From: Arthrobacter sp. B1805 | Lineage (GTDB): Bacteria > Actinomycetota > Actinomycetes > Actinomycetales > Micrococcaceae | DNA length: 64,000 nucleotides | Reading direction: 5' to 3' | Assembly: GCF_002929745.1 (NCBI RefSeq) | Contig: NZ_PJIQ01000001.1 | Coordinates: forward strand, 112,850 to 176,849 | Shown: in pieces, positions 17,161-24,582 of the stretch | How positions within the stretch are numbered: position 1 is the first letter of the stretch | Layout: every line of letters begins with the position of its first letter | Notes under the pieces: generated by a model | Told to the model about the DNA's origin: nothing | The model's database searches: none | The model's input: the letters and a program-made list of their open reading frames with translations, nothing else | Position numbers and translations under genes: made by a program

Positions 17161-18531
17161 TCAGGAGCGGGGTGCCCGACCGACGGTGACGCCCGGGTCG
17201 TGGTTCTCGGCCTCCAACGGCGTTCCCTTCGTCTCCTTGACCAGGGTGACCCCGATGAAGGAGATGACGCACAGCCCCATGATGTACAGCCCGATGGAGC
17301 CGGACCAGCCGGTGCTGCTGAGCAGGGCCTCGGCGATGAGTGGCGCGAACGCCCCTCCGAGGATGGCACCCAGGGCGTACCCGATCCCGATCCCCGAGTA
17401 GCGGACGTTCGCGGGGAACATCTCCGCGTACATCGCGGACATGGGCCCGTAGGAGAGCCCGAGCCCGATGGTCAGGACGAAGATGGCGATGCCGTAGGCC
17501 CAGACATTGCGGGTGTCGATCATCATGAACATCGGGATCATCCAGACGAAGATGAGCCCGTACCCGAGCTGGAACGTCCGGACCCGGCCGATCCGGTCCG
17601 ACAGGATCCCTCCGTACAGGGTGAAGATGAGCCACCCGAAGGAAGCCAGCAGTGTCGCGAGCAGGACGGGTGCGGCGGGCATCCCGAGCGCCCTCTGCGC
17701 GTAGGAGGACAGGAAGGCTATGACGAGGTACCCCGCGGCATTGTTGCCGATGAAGATGGCGGCTGCCAGGACGACCTGCTTCTTGTTCGTTCTCAGCAGG
17801 CTCCGCAGGGGAGTCGCGGTGTCACGCTTGCGCTCGATCATCCGCTTGAACACGGGACTCTCCGCCACGGCTGCTCGGATGAAGTAGCCGACGACGATGA
17901 GCACCACCGAGAGCAGGAACGGGATGCGCCAGCCCCAGGCGAGGAAGGCTTCGGCAGACATCGAGCTGCGGAGCAGGAACAGCACGAGGGTCGCCAGGAT
18001 CATGCCTACGGGTACGCCGATCTGCGGATAGGCGCCCCAGAAGCCGCGCTTGGCCACCGGCGCGTGTTCCACGGCCATGAGGGCCGCTCCACCCCACTCG
18101 CCGCCGGCGGAGAAACCCTGGAGGATGCGTAGGAGGATCAGCATGATCGGGGCCCAAACCCCGATCTGCGCGTACGTGGGCAGCAGTCCGATCAGTGCGG
18201 TCGCGGAGCCCATCATCACGAGGGTGAAGACAAGCATCGCCTTGCGCCCGATCCGGTCACCCAAGCGCCCCGCGATCACGGCGCCGAGCGGCCGGAAGAA
18301 GAAGCTGACGCCGATCGTCGCCCAGGAGGCGAGCTGGGCGAGGGTAGGGTTGTTCTCGTTCAGCGGGCCGAGGTACAGGCTCGCGAAGACGATCCCGGCG
18401 GCCTGCGCGAAGATGAAGAAGTCGTACCACTCGATCGTGGTTCCGACCATTGTTCCCGCAAGGACCTTGCGGTCGGCGGCGCTCATCCGGCCCGCGGTGC
18501 CCGCGTCCGGACGGTCTGATGCTAATGCCAT
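17161..18531 (-). CDS. MHS-family MFS transporter, probably for the aromatic acid
   Basis: Major facilitator of 456 residues with about 12 membrane segments. Family features are TTIEWYDFFIF in the first helix, the loop motif GRLGDRIGRK between helices 2 and 3, ILQGFSAGGEWGGA in helix 4 and the second copy GGILSDRIGR. This is the metabolite:H+ symporter branch, which takes up organic and aromatic acids. ATG 18531 follows AAAGGGG. The GntR operator found before the hpa operon is repeated 67-87 bp upstream of its start, so its cargo is most likely hydroxyphenylacetate or homoprotocatechuate; that is inference from regulation. Confidence 0.87.
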   Translation of the reverse strand: MALASDRPDAGTAGRMSAADRKVLAGTMVGTTIEWYDFFIFAQAAGIVFASLYLGPLNENNPTLAQLASWATIGVSFFFRPLGAVIAGRLGDRIGRKAMLVFTLVMMGSATALIGLLPTYAQIGVWAPIMLILLRILQGFSAGGEWGGAALMAVEHAPVAKRGFWGAYPQIGVPVGMILATLVLFLLRSSMSAEAFLAWGWRIPFLLSVVLIVVGYFIRAAVAESPVFKRMIERKRDTATPLRSLLRTNKKQVVLAAAIFIGNNAAGYLVIAFLSSYAQRALGMPAAPVLLATLLASFGWLIFTLYGGILSDRIGRVRTFQLGYGLIFVWMIPMFMMIDTRNVWAYGIAIFVLTIGLGLSYGPMSAMYAEMFPANVRYSGIGIGYALGAILGGAFAPLIAEALLSSTGWSGSIGLYIMGLCVISFIGVTLVKETKGTPLEAENHDPGVTVGRAPRS

Positions 18532-18597
18532 GAAAAACCCCTTTGTCTTTCGGCGTACGTACAGGCGATAGCCCTACAGGATGCCGTCGCGGCTATT

Positions 18598-18618
18598 GAG
18601 TACGAAATCGTATACGAA
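18598..18618. promoter_or_regulatory. GntR-type operator, copy 2 (before MHS transporter)
   Basis: TACGAAATCGTATACGAA (18601-18618), preceded by GAG, is identical over 21 bases to 8074-8094, and the downstream CTAG is also kept. The palindrome TCGTATACGA is at 18608-18617. The two 21-bp copies are the only such matches I see in the window. Confidence 0.75.
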
Positions 18619-18704
18619 TGCTAGGCCTCCCTTCAGGGGCGGTCAAGGACTTCGGACCCGGGATGCTCCCTGGGGAGGAGCACGAAGGGTTACAGCTCAA
18701 CGAG

Positions 18705-18741
18705 TGATCGCCACTCATCCGACGTGGATGAGTGGCAATCA
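18705..18741. repeat. Inverted repeat in the 18532-18857 gap
   Basis: TGAT-C-GCCACTCATCC and its complement flank a 5-base GACGT spacer: 16-base arms with a single C/A mismatch. No U-tract follows on either strand. It may be the old terminator of the acid-sugar operon, whose last remnant ends at 18858, or an operator. Apart from this, the GntR site and a short hairpin at 18664-18682, nothing is recognised in the gap. Confidence 0.55.
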
Positions 18742-18857
18742 CTGGTTCGACGTTCATCCGGCGGCGGCCGACGTCAGGCTTGGTTTTCTGTTCGAGTGCC
18801 TGCAGTGCATGTCGCCGGCTACCACGGTTATCGAAGGACAAGACTGGCTGGTTGGTC

Positions 18858-19004
18858 CTACAGCCCCACGGCGGAGGTGGCAGCCCATGCCAGGGCCGTG
18901 ATCGCGAAACCCGTGATGCCGAGGATGGTGGTCAGGACCGTCCACGAGCGGAGCCCGTCAGCGACGGACAGACCGAGGATACGGGTGGCGGTGGAGGAAG
19001 CGGG
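18858..19004 (-). pseudogene. C-terminal remnant of a GntP-family permease
   Basis: Directly after the dehydrogenase stop codon at 19005, the same minus-strand frame stays open for 48 codons to a TAG at 18858. The peptide contains GLSVADGLRSWTVLTTILG and then a hydrophobic stretch ending AWAATSAVGL. This matches the shape of the final helix of gluconate/GntP permeases (a leucine-rich turn, then LKTWTV-x2-T, then a membrane segment). No start codon, ribosome binding site or rest of the permease is present. GntP transporters commonly accompany OtnK/LtnD genes, so this is read as what is left after a deletion. It is too short for a profile match to be certain. Confidence 0.65.
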
Positions 19005-19955
19005 TCAGGCGTGCGAGTCGGGCTTCCGGGGTGCGACGACTGTGATGACTGCGGAGTCGTCGCGGGCTCCGTGTCCTTGCGCCTGACCCTGCAGGAAGAG
19101 CTGTTCGGCGGCGGCGGCGACGGGGGTCGGCAGTGCAACGGCTCGGGCGGCCGAGGTCACGATGCCGAGATCCTTGACGAAGATGTCCAGTCGACTCAGC
19201 ACTTCAGCACCCTCTGGGTCCCAGGCCTGCAGGATGCGGGGGCCGCGGTTTCCAAGCATGAAGGACGCCGCTGCACCGGCCTGAAGGGCCTCGAGTGTCT
19301 TCTCCGGATTCAGCCCCAGTGACTGCGCGAGTGCCAGCGCCTCGGCGGCGGCGGCAATGTGGACGCCGCAGAGCAGTTGGTTGACGGTCTTCAGTGCCTG
19401 CCCGTCGCCCGGCTTGTCGCCGACCACGGTGAGGGTCGAGGCCAGCAGGTCCAGGACGGGGGCTGCTGTCTCCCGGGCCGACGGTACCGCGCCCACGACG
19501 ATGAGGAGGTCACCTTGACCGGCGCGGAGCGGACCGCCTGACAGCGGTGCATCGACGAGGTCGACGCCGAGTTCGGCAAGGCGACCGGCAACCTCGACGA
19601 CGGCGTCGACTCCGACCGTACTGGTCATGATCACCACGGCGCCCCGCTTCAGCGTCGGAGCGATCCCATTCGCGCCGAAAAGAACCTCGCTGAGCTGTTC
19701 GGCGTTGCGGACTGCGAGCAGAACGGCGTCGACGCCTTCCACGGCCGAATTCGCAGTGTCGAACGTGGTGATGCCGGATTCACTCGCGAGCATCGATCGT
19801 TCGGGAGCGATGTCGAAGCCGTGCACCGTAAGGCGGGAGGCGAGGCGCGTTGCCATGGGCAGACCCATCGCCCCGAGCCCGAGCACGGCGGCGGTGTACG
19901 AACCTGGACCGGACGGGGAGGTGGTGGGTGCACTGCTGGCAGCTGTGGAGTTCAT
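19005..19955 (-). CDS. ltnD: L-threonate dehydrogenase-like (3-hydroxyisobutyrate dehydrogenase family) protein
   Basis: Beta-hydroxyacid dehydrogenase of 316 residues. The NAD-binding fold is G26-x-G28-x2-G31 in VLGLGAMGLPMA, the substrate loop DAPLSGGP at 135-142, and the catalytic K189 with N192 in GQALKTVNQLL. In LtnD this oxidises L-threonate at C2 to 2-oxo-tetronate with NAD+. The alternative in the family is tartronate semialdehyde reductase. Its ATG overlaps the kinase stop (ATGA), and kinases of this type sit beside LtnD in threonate and tetronate clusters, which decides the call. Confidence 0.75.
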   Translation of the reverse strand: MNSTAASSAPTTSPSGPGSYTAAVLGLGAMGLPMATRLASRLTVHGFDIAPERSMLASESGITTFDTANSAVEGVDAVLLAVRNAEQLSEVLFGANGIAPTLKRGAVVIMTSTVGVDAVVEVAGRLAELGVDLVDAPLSGGPLRAGQGDLLIVVGAVPSARETAAPVLDLLASTLTVVGDKPGDGQALKTVNQLLCGVHIAAAAEALALAQSLGLNPEKTLEALQAGAAASFMLGNRGPRILQAWDPEGAEVLSRLDIFVKDLGIVTSAARAVALPTPVAAAAEQLFLQGQAQGHGARDDSAVITVVAPRKPDSHA

Positions 19956-21442
19956 CGTGTTCCTTCACGTGCGATGCGGGTGGGGGCGGTCGTCTCGAAA
20001 CGGCTGCTCAGTGTTCGGGTGACAGCCGCGAGGGAGGAGTCATCCCCGACATTGCCGGCGAAGACCACATAGGGGATGCCCTGCGCCGGCCCCTGCACGG
20101 GTTCCCAGAGCGACACGATCCCCGGCAGCATGGGACCGCGGACAAGGGCGCGGCGTACCTCGAGGCCATGGGTGGCGACGTCGGAGGAGGTGATGCCTCC
20201 CTTGGCGATGACGAAGCGCGGCGCATAGGTTTTCAGGGTGCGGTTGACGACCTCGACGAGGGCATCGGATACGCTTCGCGCGATACGAAGGCTGGATGCC
20301 GCGTCATCGGCACGAACCAGCTGTCGGCTGGTGTGGAGGACGACGTCGCCCGCCTTGAGCGCCTCGGTCACGTCACTCACTGCCTGGTCGAGATAGGCGC
20401 CGCGTCCGCCGTCGAGCAGGATCTGGACATCGATCTCGATGACAGTCGCCGCGGGGTGCTGGCGAGTGAGTTCGGCCAATTGACGACTCGTGAGACCGAC
20501 GTGGGAGCCGACGACGATCAGGCCTCCCCGGTCCCGTGGTTCGAGGGCGCCGAAGACGTCGTCCGCGGAAAGGGGCGCTCGCATCTCCTGGCCGATGCGG
20601 CCCCTGACGAACGGCGGTCCCACACGGTAGATGAACCGCTTGCCTCCGGCTTCAGCGGCCTCCAAGCCCAGAGCGAGCCTGCGCAGGTCGTTCTCGCTCA
20701 CGCAGTCCGCGACGATGATGGAACCGTTGTGTGCGCGGTCCAGGACGGCTGCGACAGCATCGGCCGTACGCTGATCGTCGGGCTGGCGCAACACGGACAG
20801 GTCGATGCCGATGACCGACGCTGCCGGGATGCGGCCACCGGATTTCTCCTCGACGTACCGGGCCAGCTCTGAATGGGCGAAGCCGAACGTCGCATCCTGT
20901 GCGAACTCCGTCTCGCTGACCGGCACTACCGTGCCGTGGTCCTGGCGCATGTAGTGCACGCCGCCGATGGTGATGCGGCCGGCCTCGGGGAACGCGGGGA
21001 CAATGACGACGCCGTCGATCTGTTCGTCGAAATCGTTCGCGAGGGTCCCTGCGATGGCGTCGGGTTCCAAGGGGAAATGACCTCGAAGAGTCGAATCGCT
21101 CCGACTGACGAAGGTCACCGCTCGGCTCTCACCTGCGGCGATCCGGGCATTGCGGACCACCTGCCGGTTACGCTCGAAGGCTTCCTGGGGATCGAGGCTG
21201 CGGGTGTTGGTGAGGACATAGACGGCAGGTCCGTCCATGGCGAACGCCCATGCGAAGTCCTCCACCGTCCACGTCGTCAGGACGGGAAGATCGGCAACCG
21301 ACTGCGTGCCTGTCGGGTCGTCATCAAGAACGACGAGGACTCCGGACTTGGTACCGCCCGCGTCGATCGCCTTCCGCACCGCTGCTGCGGACACAGGGGT
21401 GTCGGGCGGAAAAGAAGAAAGAAGCTCTGATTCGAGAAACAC
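19952..21442 (-). CDS. otnK: Four-carbon acid sugar kinase (3-oxo-tetronate kinase type, OtnK)
   Basis: Protein of 496 residues from GTG 21442, with CGGAGTGGACA upstream; a longer frame to 21520 would cross the operator and the divergent gene leader. The N-terminal domain (PF07005) begins LVVLDDDPTGTQSVADLPVLTTW with sugar-binding SRSDSTLRGHFPLE, and the C-terminal nucleotide-binding domain (PF17042) includes RFVIAKGGITSSDVATHGL and FAGNVGDDSSLAAV. OtnK phosphorylates 3-oxo-tetronate at C4 with ATP. Isomerase (OtnI) and decarboxylase (OtnC) genes that would complete the route to dihydroxyacetone phosphate are missing here. Confidence 0.85.
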   Translation of the reverse strand: MFLESELLSSFPPDTPVSAAAVRKAIDAGGTKSGVLVVLDDDPTGTQSVADLPVLTTWTVEDFAWAFAMDGPAVYVLTNTRSLDPQEAFERNRQVVRNARIAAGESRAVTFVSRSDSTLRGHFPLEPDAIAGTLANDFDEQIDGVVIVPAFPEAGRITIGGVHYMRQDHGTVVPVSETEFAQDATFGFAHSELARYVEEKSGGRIPAASVIGIDLSVLRQPDDQRTADAVAAVLDRAHNGSIIVADCVSENDLRRLALGLEAAEAGGKRFIYRVGPPFVRGRIGQEMRAPLSADDVFGALEPRDRGGLIVVGSHVGLTSRQLAELTRQHPAATVIEIDVQILLDGGRGAYLDQAVSDVTEALKAGDVVLHTSRQLVRADDAASSLRIARSVSDALVEVVNRTLKTYAPRFVIAKGGITSSDVATHGLEVRRALVRGPMLPGIVSLWEPVQGPAQGIPYVVFAGNVGDDSSLAAVTRTLSSRFETTAPTRIAREGTR

Positions 21443-21464
21443 TGTCCACTCCGTCGTGTGATAA

Positions 21465-21478
21465 ATCAGACGTCTGAT
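21465..21478. promoter_or_regulatory. GntR-type operator between the acid-sugar operon and its regulator
   Basis: ATCAGACGTCTGAT is a perfect 14-bp palindrome in the 118-bp region between the divergent kinase (start 21442) and GntR gene (start 21561). Position and symmetry suggest one site controlling both promoters. Confidence 0.65.
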
Positions 21479-21560
21479 GTCTGTGCGTGTTAGTGTTGCA
21501 GAACACATGCAGTGGCGCAACCCGTGTCGCGTAGAGGTCTGGAACAGCTGGAGTGAGGGT

Positions 21561-22301
21561 ATGGCGCGCAGGTCCTTGTCCGACGAAGTGGCAGATGCCT
21601 TGCTTCAGCGCATCGTCGTCGGGGAATTGCCTGCGGAAGCGCTCGTCCCCGGGGAGAACGAGCTCAGCGCCCAGCACGATGTGAGCCGCCTGACGATCCG
21701 GGAGGCCATCAGAACGCTTGCAGCTCAGCGCATCCTGAGGGTCGAGCGCGGCAGGGGAACGTTCGTGAACCCCCTTGGACGATGGGCGTCGATGGATGCG
21801 GTCCTCCGTGCGGTGTCCGAGGGCCAGGACGACGCGGCCACCTCACTGCAACTGATCGAGCTCCGGCGCATGATGGAGACGGGGGCGTGCGAGCTCGCCG
21901 CCGGGAAGCTTTCCGACGAGGCTCTGGCTGGACTGGCTGAGGACATCGAAGCCATGCAGGCCGCGCACGAGCTCCAGGACGTACCCGGCTTCGTCGCCGC
22001 GGACCTTCGTTTCCACGAGCGGATCCTTCAGGCATCGGGCAACGTGTTCGTAGCGGTGATGTTCGAGCCCCTGCATCGGATCCTCGAGGCCCGGCGCACG
22101 CAGACCTCCAGAGTGCCGCAGATCCAGGTGCATGCCATCGCCGAGCACCGGAAGATCCTCGCCGCCCTCACCAGCGGGACTCCGGGCACGGCGCGCCAAG
22201 CGATGGATGACCATATGCAACAGACCCGGGATGATCTGCAGACGTACATCCTGACTGCGGGGGCCCCTCCGGCCCCTGCACCACCGAGTGCCGCGGATTA
22301 G
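21561..22301 (+). CDS. GntR-family (FadR/FCD) regulator of the acid-sugar genes
   Basis: Protein of 246 residues from ATG 21561, which follows GGAGTGAGGGT; a longer frame from 21477 starts inside the operator. The winged helix-turn-helix is at about 10-75 (ENELSAQHDVSRLTIREAIRTLAAQRILRVERGRGTF). An FCD domain follows, with the usual metal-binding pattern of D and H residues (DLRFHERILQASGN, later AEHRKIL and DDHMQQTRDDL). It is divergent from otnK-ltnD and probably represses them in the absence of a sugar acid. Confidence 0.87.
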   Translation: MARRSLSDEVADALLQRIVVGELPAEALVPGENELSAQHDVSRLTIREAIRTLAAQRILRVERGRGTFVNPLGRWASMDAVLRAVSEGQDDAATSLQLIELRRMMETGACELAAGKLSDEALAGLAEDIEAMQAAHELQDVPGFVAADLRFHERILQASGNVFVAVMFEPLHRILEARRTQTSRVPQIQVHAIAEHRKILAALTSGTPGTARQAMDDHMQQTRDDLQTYILTAGAPPAPAPPSAAD

Positions 22302-22607
22302 GCAGGCTCGTTGGATAGCCGAAGGGCACAAGGCCTCAACGTGCTGGCCCTCCTGCAGGACTGGACTTCAGCCGTGGAGCACTTCACGGCCTCGATGCAT
22401 GCCGTGACAACCACCCGACGGGACAGTGCGACGGGCTGACCGACCGATCTCCGAGGACGACTGGCGTCAACCCGTCATCGCTGCCTGCAGGGACAAGGGC
22501 GACGTTCCCGCGAGGTCAGGGGTTCCCGCCCCTTTTGGTCGTAGTGTTCACGAGGCGCCGCACGTCTCCGGTGGATAATGCCCGGTAGTCCTCAGTAGTG
22601 TTTGAGC
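22302..22607. other. Intergenic gap of 306 bp, no gene seen
   Basis: Neither strand shows a convincing coding frame. A GATAAT -10-like hexamer lies at 22574-22579, and TAGTGT ends six bases before the ATG at 22608; either could start the transcript of the next gene. Nothing else is recognised. Confidence 0.5.
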
Positions 22608-23456
22608 ATGGCCACCTCCCTCAGAAACAGCCGCGCCGCTGCGCTTCCCGCCAAGCTCTCCCGATCCTGGCTGCTGGCGTCCGCTGCTTCCGAGGACAAC
22701 TTCATCCCCGCTCTCACGTCCGAGGCGGATTCCGTGGTGTTCGACATGGAGGACGCCGTCCCGGCAGCGGGCAAGGCCGAGGCTCGGGATCGCGTGGTGG
22801 AGGCCCTGTCCACCGGCATGACGGCGTGGGTGCGTGTCAACGGGATCGAGACCGACTACTGGGCCGACGACCTCGCAGCCCTCTCCAGGGCGCCGGGTCT
22901 ACGCGGTGTCATGCTCGCCATGACGGAGAAGCCCGAGCAGGTCACCCACACGGCAATGCGGCTCCAGGCGGGCACCCCGGTCCTCGCGCTCATCGAATCC
23001 GCCCTCGGCATCGAGAACGCGACGGCGATCGCGAGTGCGCCCGGCACCTTCCGTCTGGCCTTCGGCGTCGGAGACTTCCGTCGGGACACCGGCGCCTCGG
23101 ATGACCCCATGGCGCTCGCCTATGCGCGATCCAAGCTCGTCGTGGCCTCGCGCGTCGGGCAACTCCCCGGTCCGATCGACGGACCGACGGTCGGAGCCCT
23201 GGGCGAGGAGCTGCTCGAGGCGTGCAAGGTCACGGCATCGATGGGGATGACGGGCAAGCTGTGCCTGCTGCCCGACGCGACCGACACCATCAACAGGGGC
23301 CTCTCGCCGAGCGAGTCGGAGATCAACTGGGCGGCCGAGCTCCTGCGTGAGCACGCAGCGGGAGCGGTGGTAGGCGATGGCTCCTATCTTCCCCGCCTGG
23401 CGCGAGCGCAGAAGATCTCCTCACTCGCTGATTCCTACGGGTTGTGGAACGCCTAG
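22608..23456 (+). CDS. HpcH/HpaI aldolase / citrate lyase beta-subunit (CitE-like) family protein
   Basis: Protein of 282 residues with the TIM-barrel CitE landmarks: SVVFDMEDAVP (metal Asp), WVRVNG, ALIESALGIENATAIA (metal Glu) and LAFGVGDFRRDTG. Members cleave or form citramalyl-, malyl- or beta-methylmalyl-CoA esters. No acyl-CoA partner subunits are adjacent, so it is a stand-alone CitE-like lyase of unknown substrate. ATG 22608 lacks a Shine-Dalgarno but has TAGTGT six bases upstream, fitting leaderless expression. It is not part of the hpa operon and differs from hpaI. Confidence 0.78.
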   Translation: MATSLRNSRAAALPAKLSRSWLLASAASEDNFIPALTSEADSVVFDMEDAVPAAGKAEARDRVVEALSTGMTAWVRVNGIETDYWADDLAALSRAPGLRGVMLAMTEKPEQVTHTAMRLQAGTPVLALIESALGIENATAIASAPGTFRLAFGVGDFRRDTGASDDPMALAYARSKLVVASRVGQLPGPIDGPTVGALGEELLEACKVTASMGMTGKLCLLPDATDTINRGLSPSESEINWAAELLREHAAGAVVGDGSYLPRLARAQKISSLADSYGLWNA

Positions 23457-23462
23457 CCTCGA

Positions 23463-23693
23463 TCAGCGAGCGAGCGCGCGCTCTTCCGAGCCGCTGATCC
23501 TCGAGGTGCCGCCGCAATTGGTACAGACCTGCAGGCGTGTCTTCTTGAGGGTGAGCAGTGGGATGAAGAACACCGAGAGCTTGGTCTTGCGCTCGATCAC
23601 CTGCTGCGGGGCATGCATACCGCAGTAGCGGCAGGTGGCGGAGCGCGTGAACCGCAGGTTCTCGCGCGTGGTCAGGCCGAAGAGAAAGAACAT
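23463..23693 (-). CDS. Small zinc-ribbon protein
   Basis: Protein of 76 residues with two zinc knuckles, CRYCGMH near residue 21 and CTNCGGTSR near 57, separated by a hydrophobic stretch LSVFFIPLLTL. This is the pattern of the small zinc-ribbon family often seen beside unrelated genes in actinobacteria. A hydrophobic start (MFFLFGL) may hold it near the membrane. It is tail to tail with the CitE-like gene. No function is known. Confidence 0.65.
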   Translation of the reverse strand: MFFLFGLTTRENLRFTRSATCRYCGMHAPQQVIERKTKLSVFFIPLLTLKKTRLQVCTNCGGTSRISGSEERALAR

Positions 23694-23829
23694 GGTTCCA
23701 CCGTAACGGCCCGGCGGCGAAAAAAGACAGCTGACTTACTATCTTGTACCACCACGGTATGAGTGCCTTCCGGGAGGTTCAGCCCGCAGCCGGACGCGCC
23801 GGTGGGGGCACCACCGGAAGCATGGAAGC

Positions 23830-24582
23830 ATGACAACGAACCCCTCCGGCACCCCCCTGCCGCCCCGCCCTGCGACCACCGGCACCGCCGTCTTCAGCGC
23901 GCGCGGTCTGACGAAGAACTACGACGCGACCCGTGCGCTCGCCGACCTCAGCCTCGACATCCGTGCCGGCGAATCCGTTGCCGTCATGGGCCCCTCGGGT
24001 GGCGGGAAGACCACACTCCTCCACTGCCTCGCCGGGATCATCACGCCGGACGCCGGGCAGGTCCTCCTCCAGCGGGACGGCGGCACCACCGACGTCGCCC
24101 GCCTGTCCGACCGCGACCGGTCCGCCCTCCGGCGTTCGACCTTCGGTTTCGTGTTCCAACAGGGTCTGCTCATCCCGGAACTGACCGCCCTCGAGAACGT
24201 GGCCGTCGCCCTCATGCTCCTGGGTGTCGATCGTGCGAGCGCCGAACACTCGGCGGCACAGTGGCTCGCCGCGCTCGGGCTCGCCGGCATGGAGGACCGG
24301 CGCGTGGGCCAGTTGTCCGGCGGCCAGGCCCAGCGCGTCGCGATCGCCCGCGCACAGGTGACCGGCGCCAGCGTGATCTTCGCGGACGAGCCGACAGGTG
24401 CCCTCGACTCGGGCACATCTGCGGAGGTCATGGACATCCTCCTGCACTCGACCACCGGGACGGGGAAGACACTCGTGGTCGTCACGCACGACGACGACGT
24501 GGCCCGGCGCTGCGCACGCACGGTTCGTCTGCGCGATGGCCGCATCGTCAGCGATTCCCTCCGAGCTGAAGTAGCGGCATGA
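23830..24582 (+). CDS. ABC transporter ATP-binding protein (MacB/LolD type)
   Basis: Protein of 250 residues. Walker A is GPSGGGKTT, the Q-loop is FVFQQGLL, the ABC signature is LSGGQAQRVAIARA, Walker B is VIFADEPTGALD and the H-switch is VVTHDDD. The segment ADEPTGALDSGTS is typical of ATPases partnered with FtsX/MacB-like permeases, which move lipoproteins, peptides or antibiotics outward. It overlaps the permease gene by 4 bp (ATGA), so the two form an operon. The cargo is unknown. Confidence 0.92.
   Translation: MTTNPSGTPLPPRPATTGTAVFSARGLTKNYDATRALADLSLDIRAGESVAVMGPSGGGKTTLLHCLAGIITPDAGQVLLQRDGGTTDVARLSDRDRSALRRSTFGFVFQQGLLIPELTALENVAVALMLLGVDRASAEHSAAQWLAALGLAGMEDRRVGQLSGGQAQRVAIARAQVTGASVIFADEPTGALDSGTSAEVMDILLHSTTGTGKTLVVVTHDDDVARRCARTVRLRDGRIVSDSLRAEVAA

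Noticed and set aside
23694-23829. Antibiotic-inducible promoter of the ABC exporter
   Set aside because: No PadR, TetR or two-component gene is adjacent and no clear operator could be identified.
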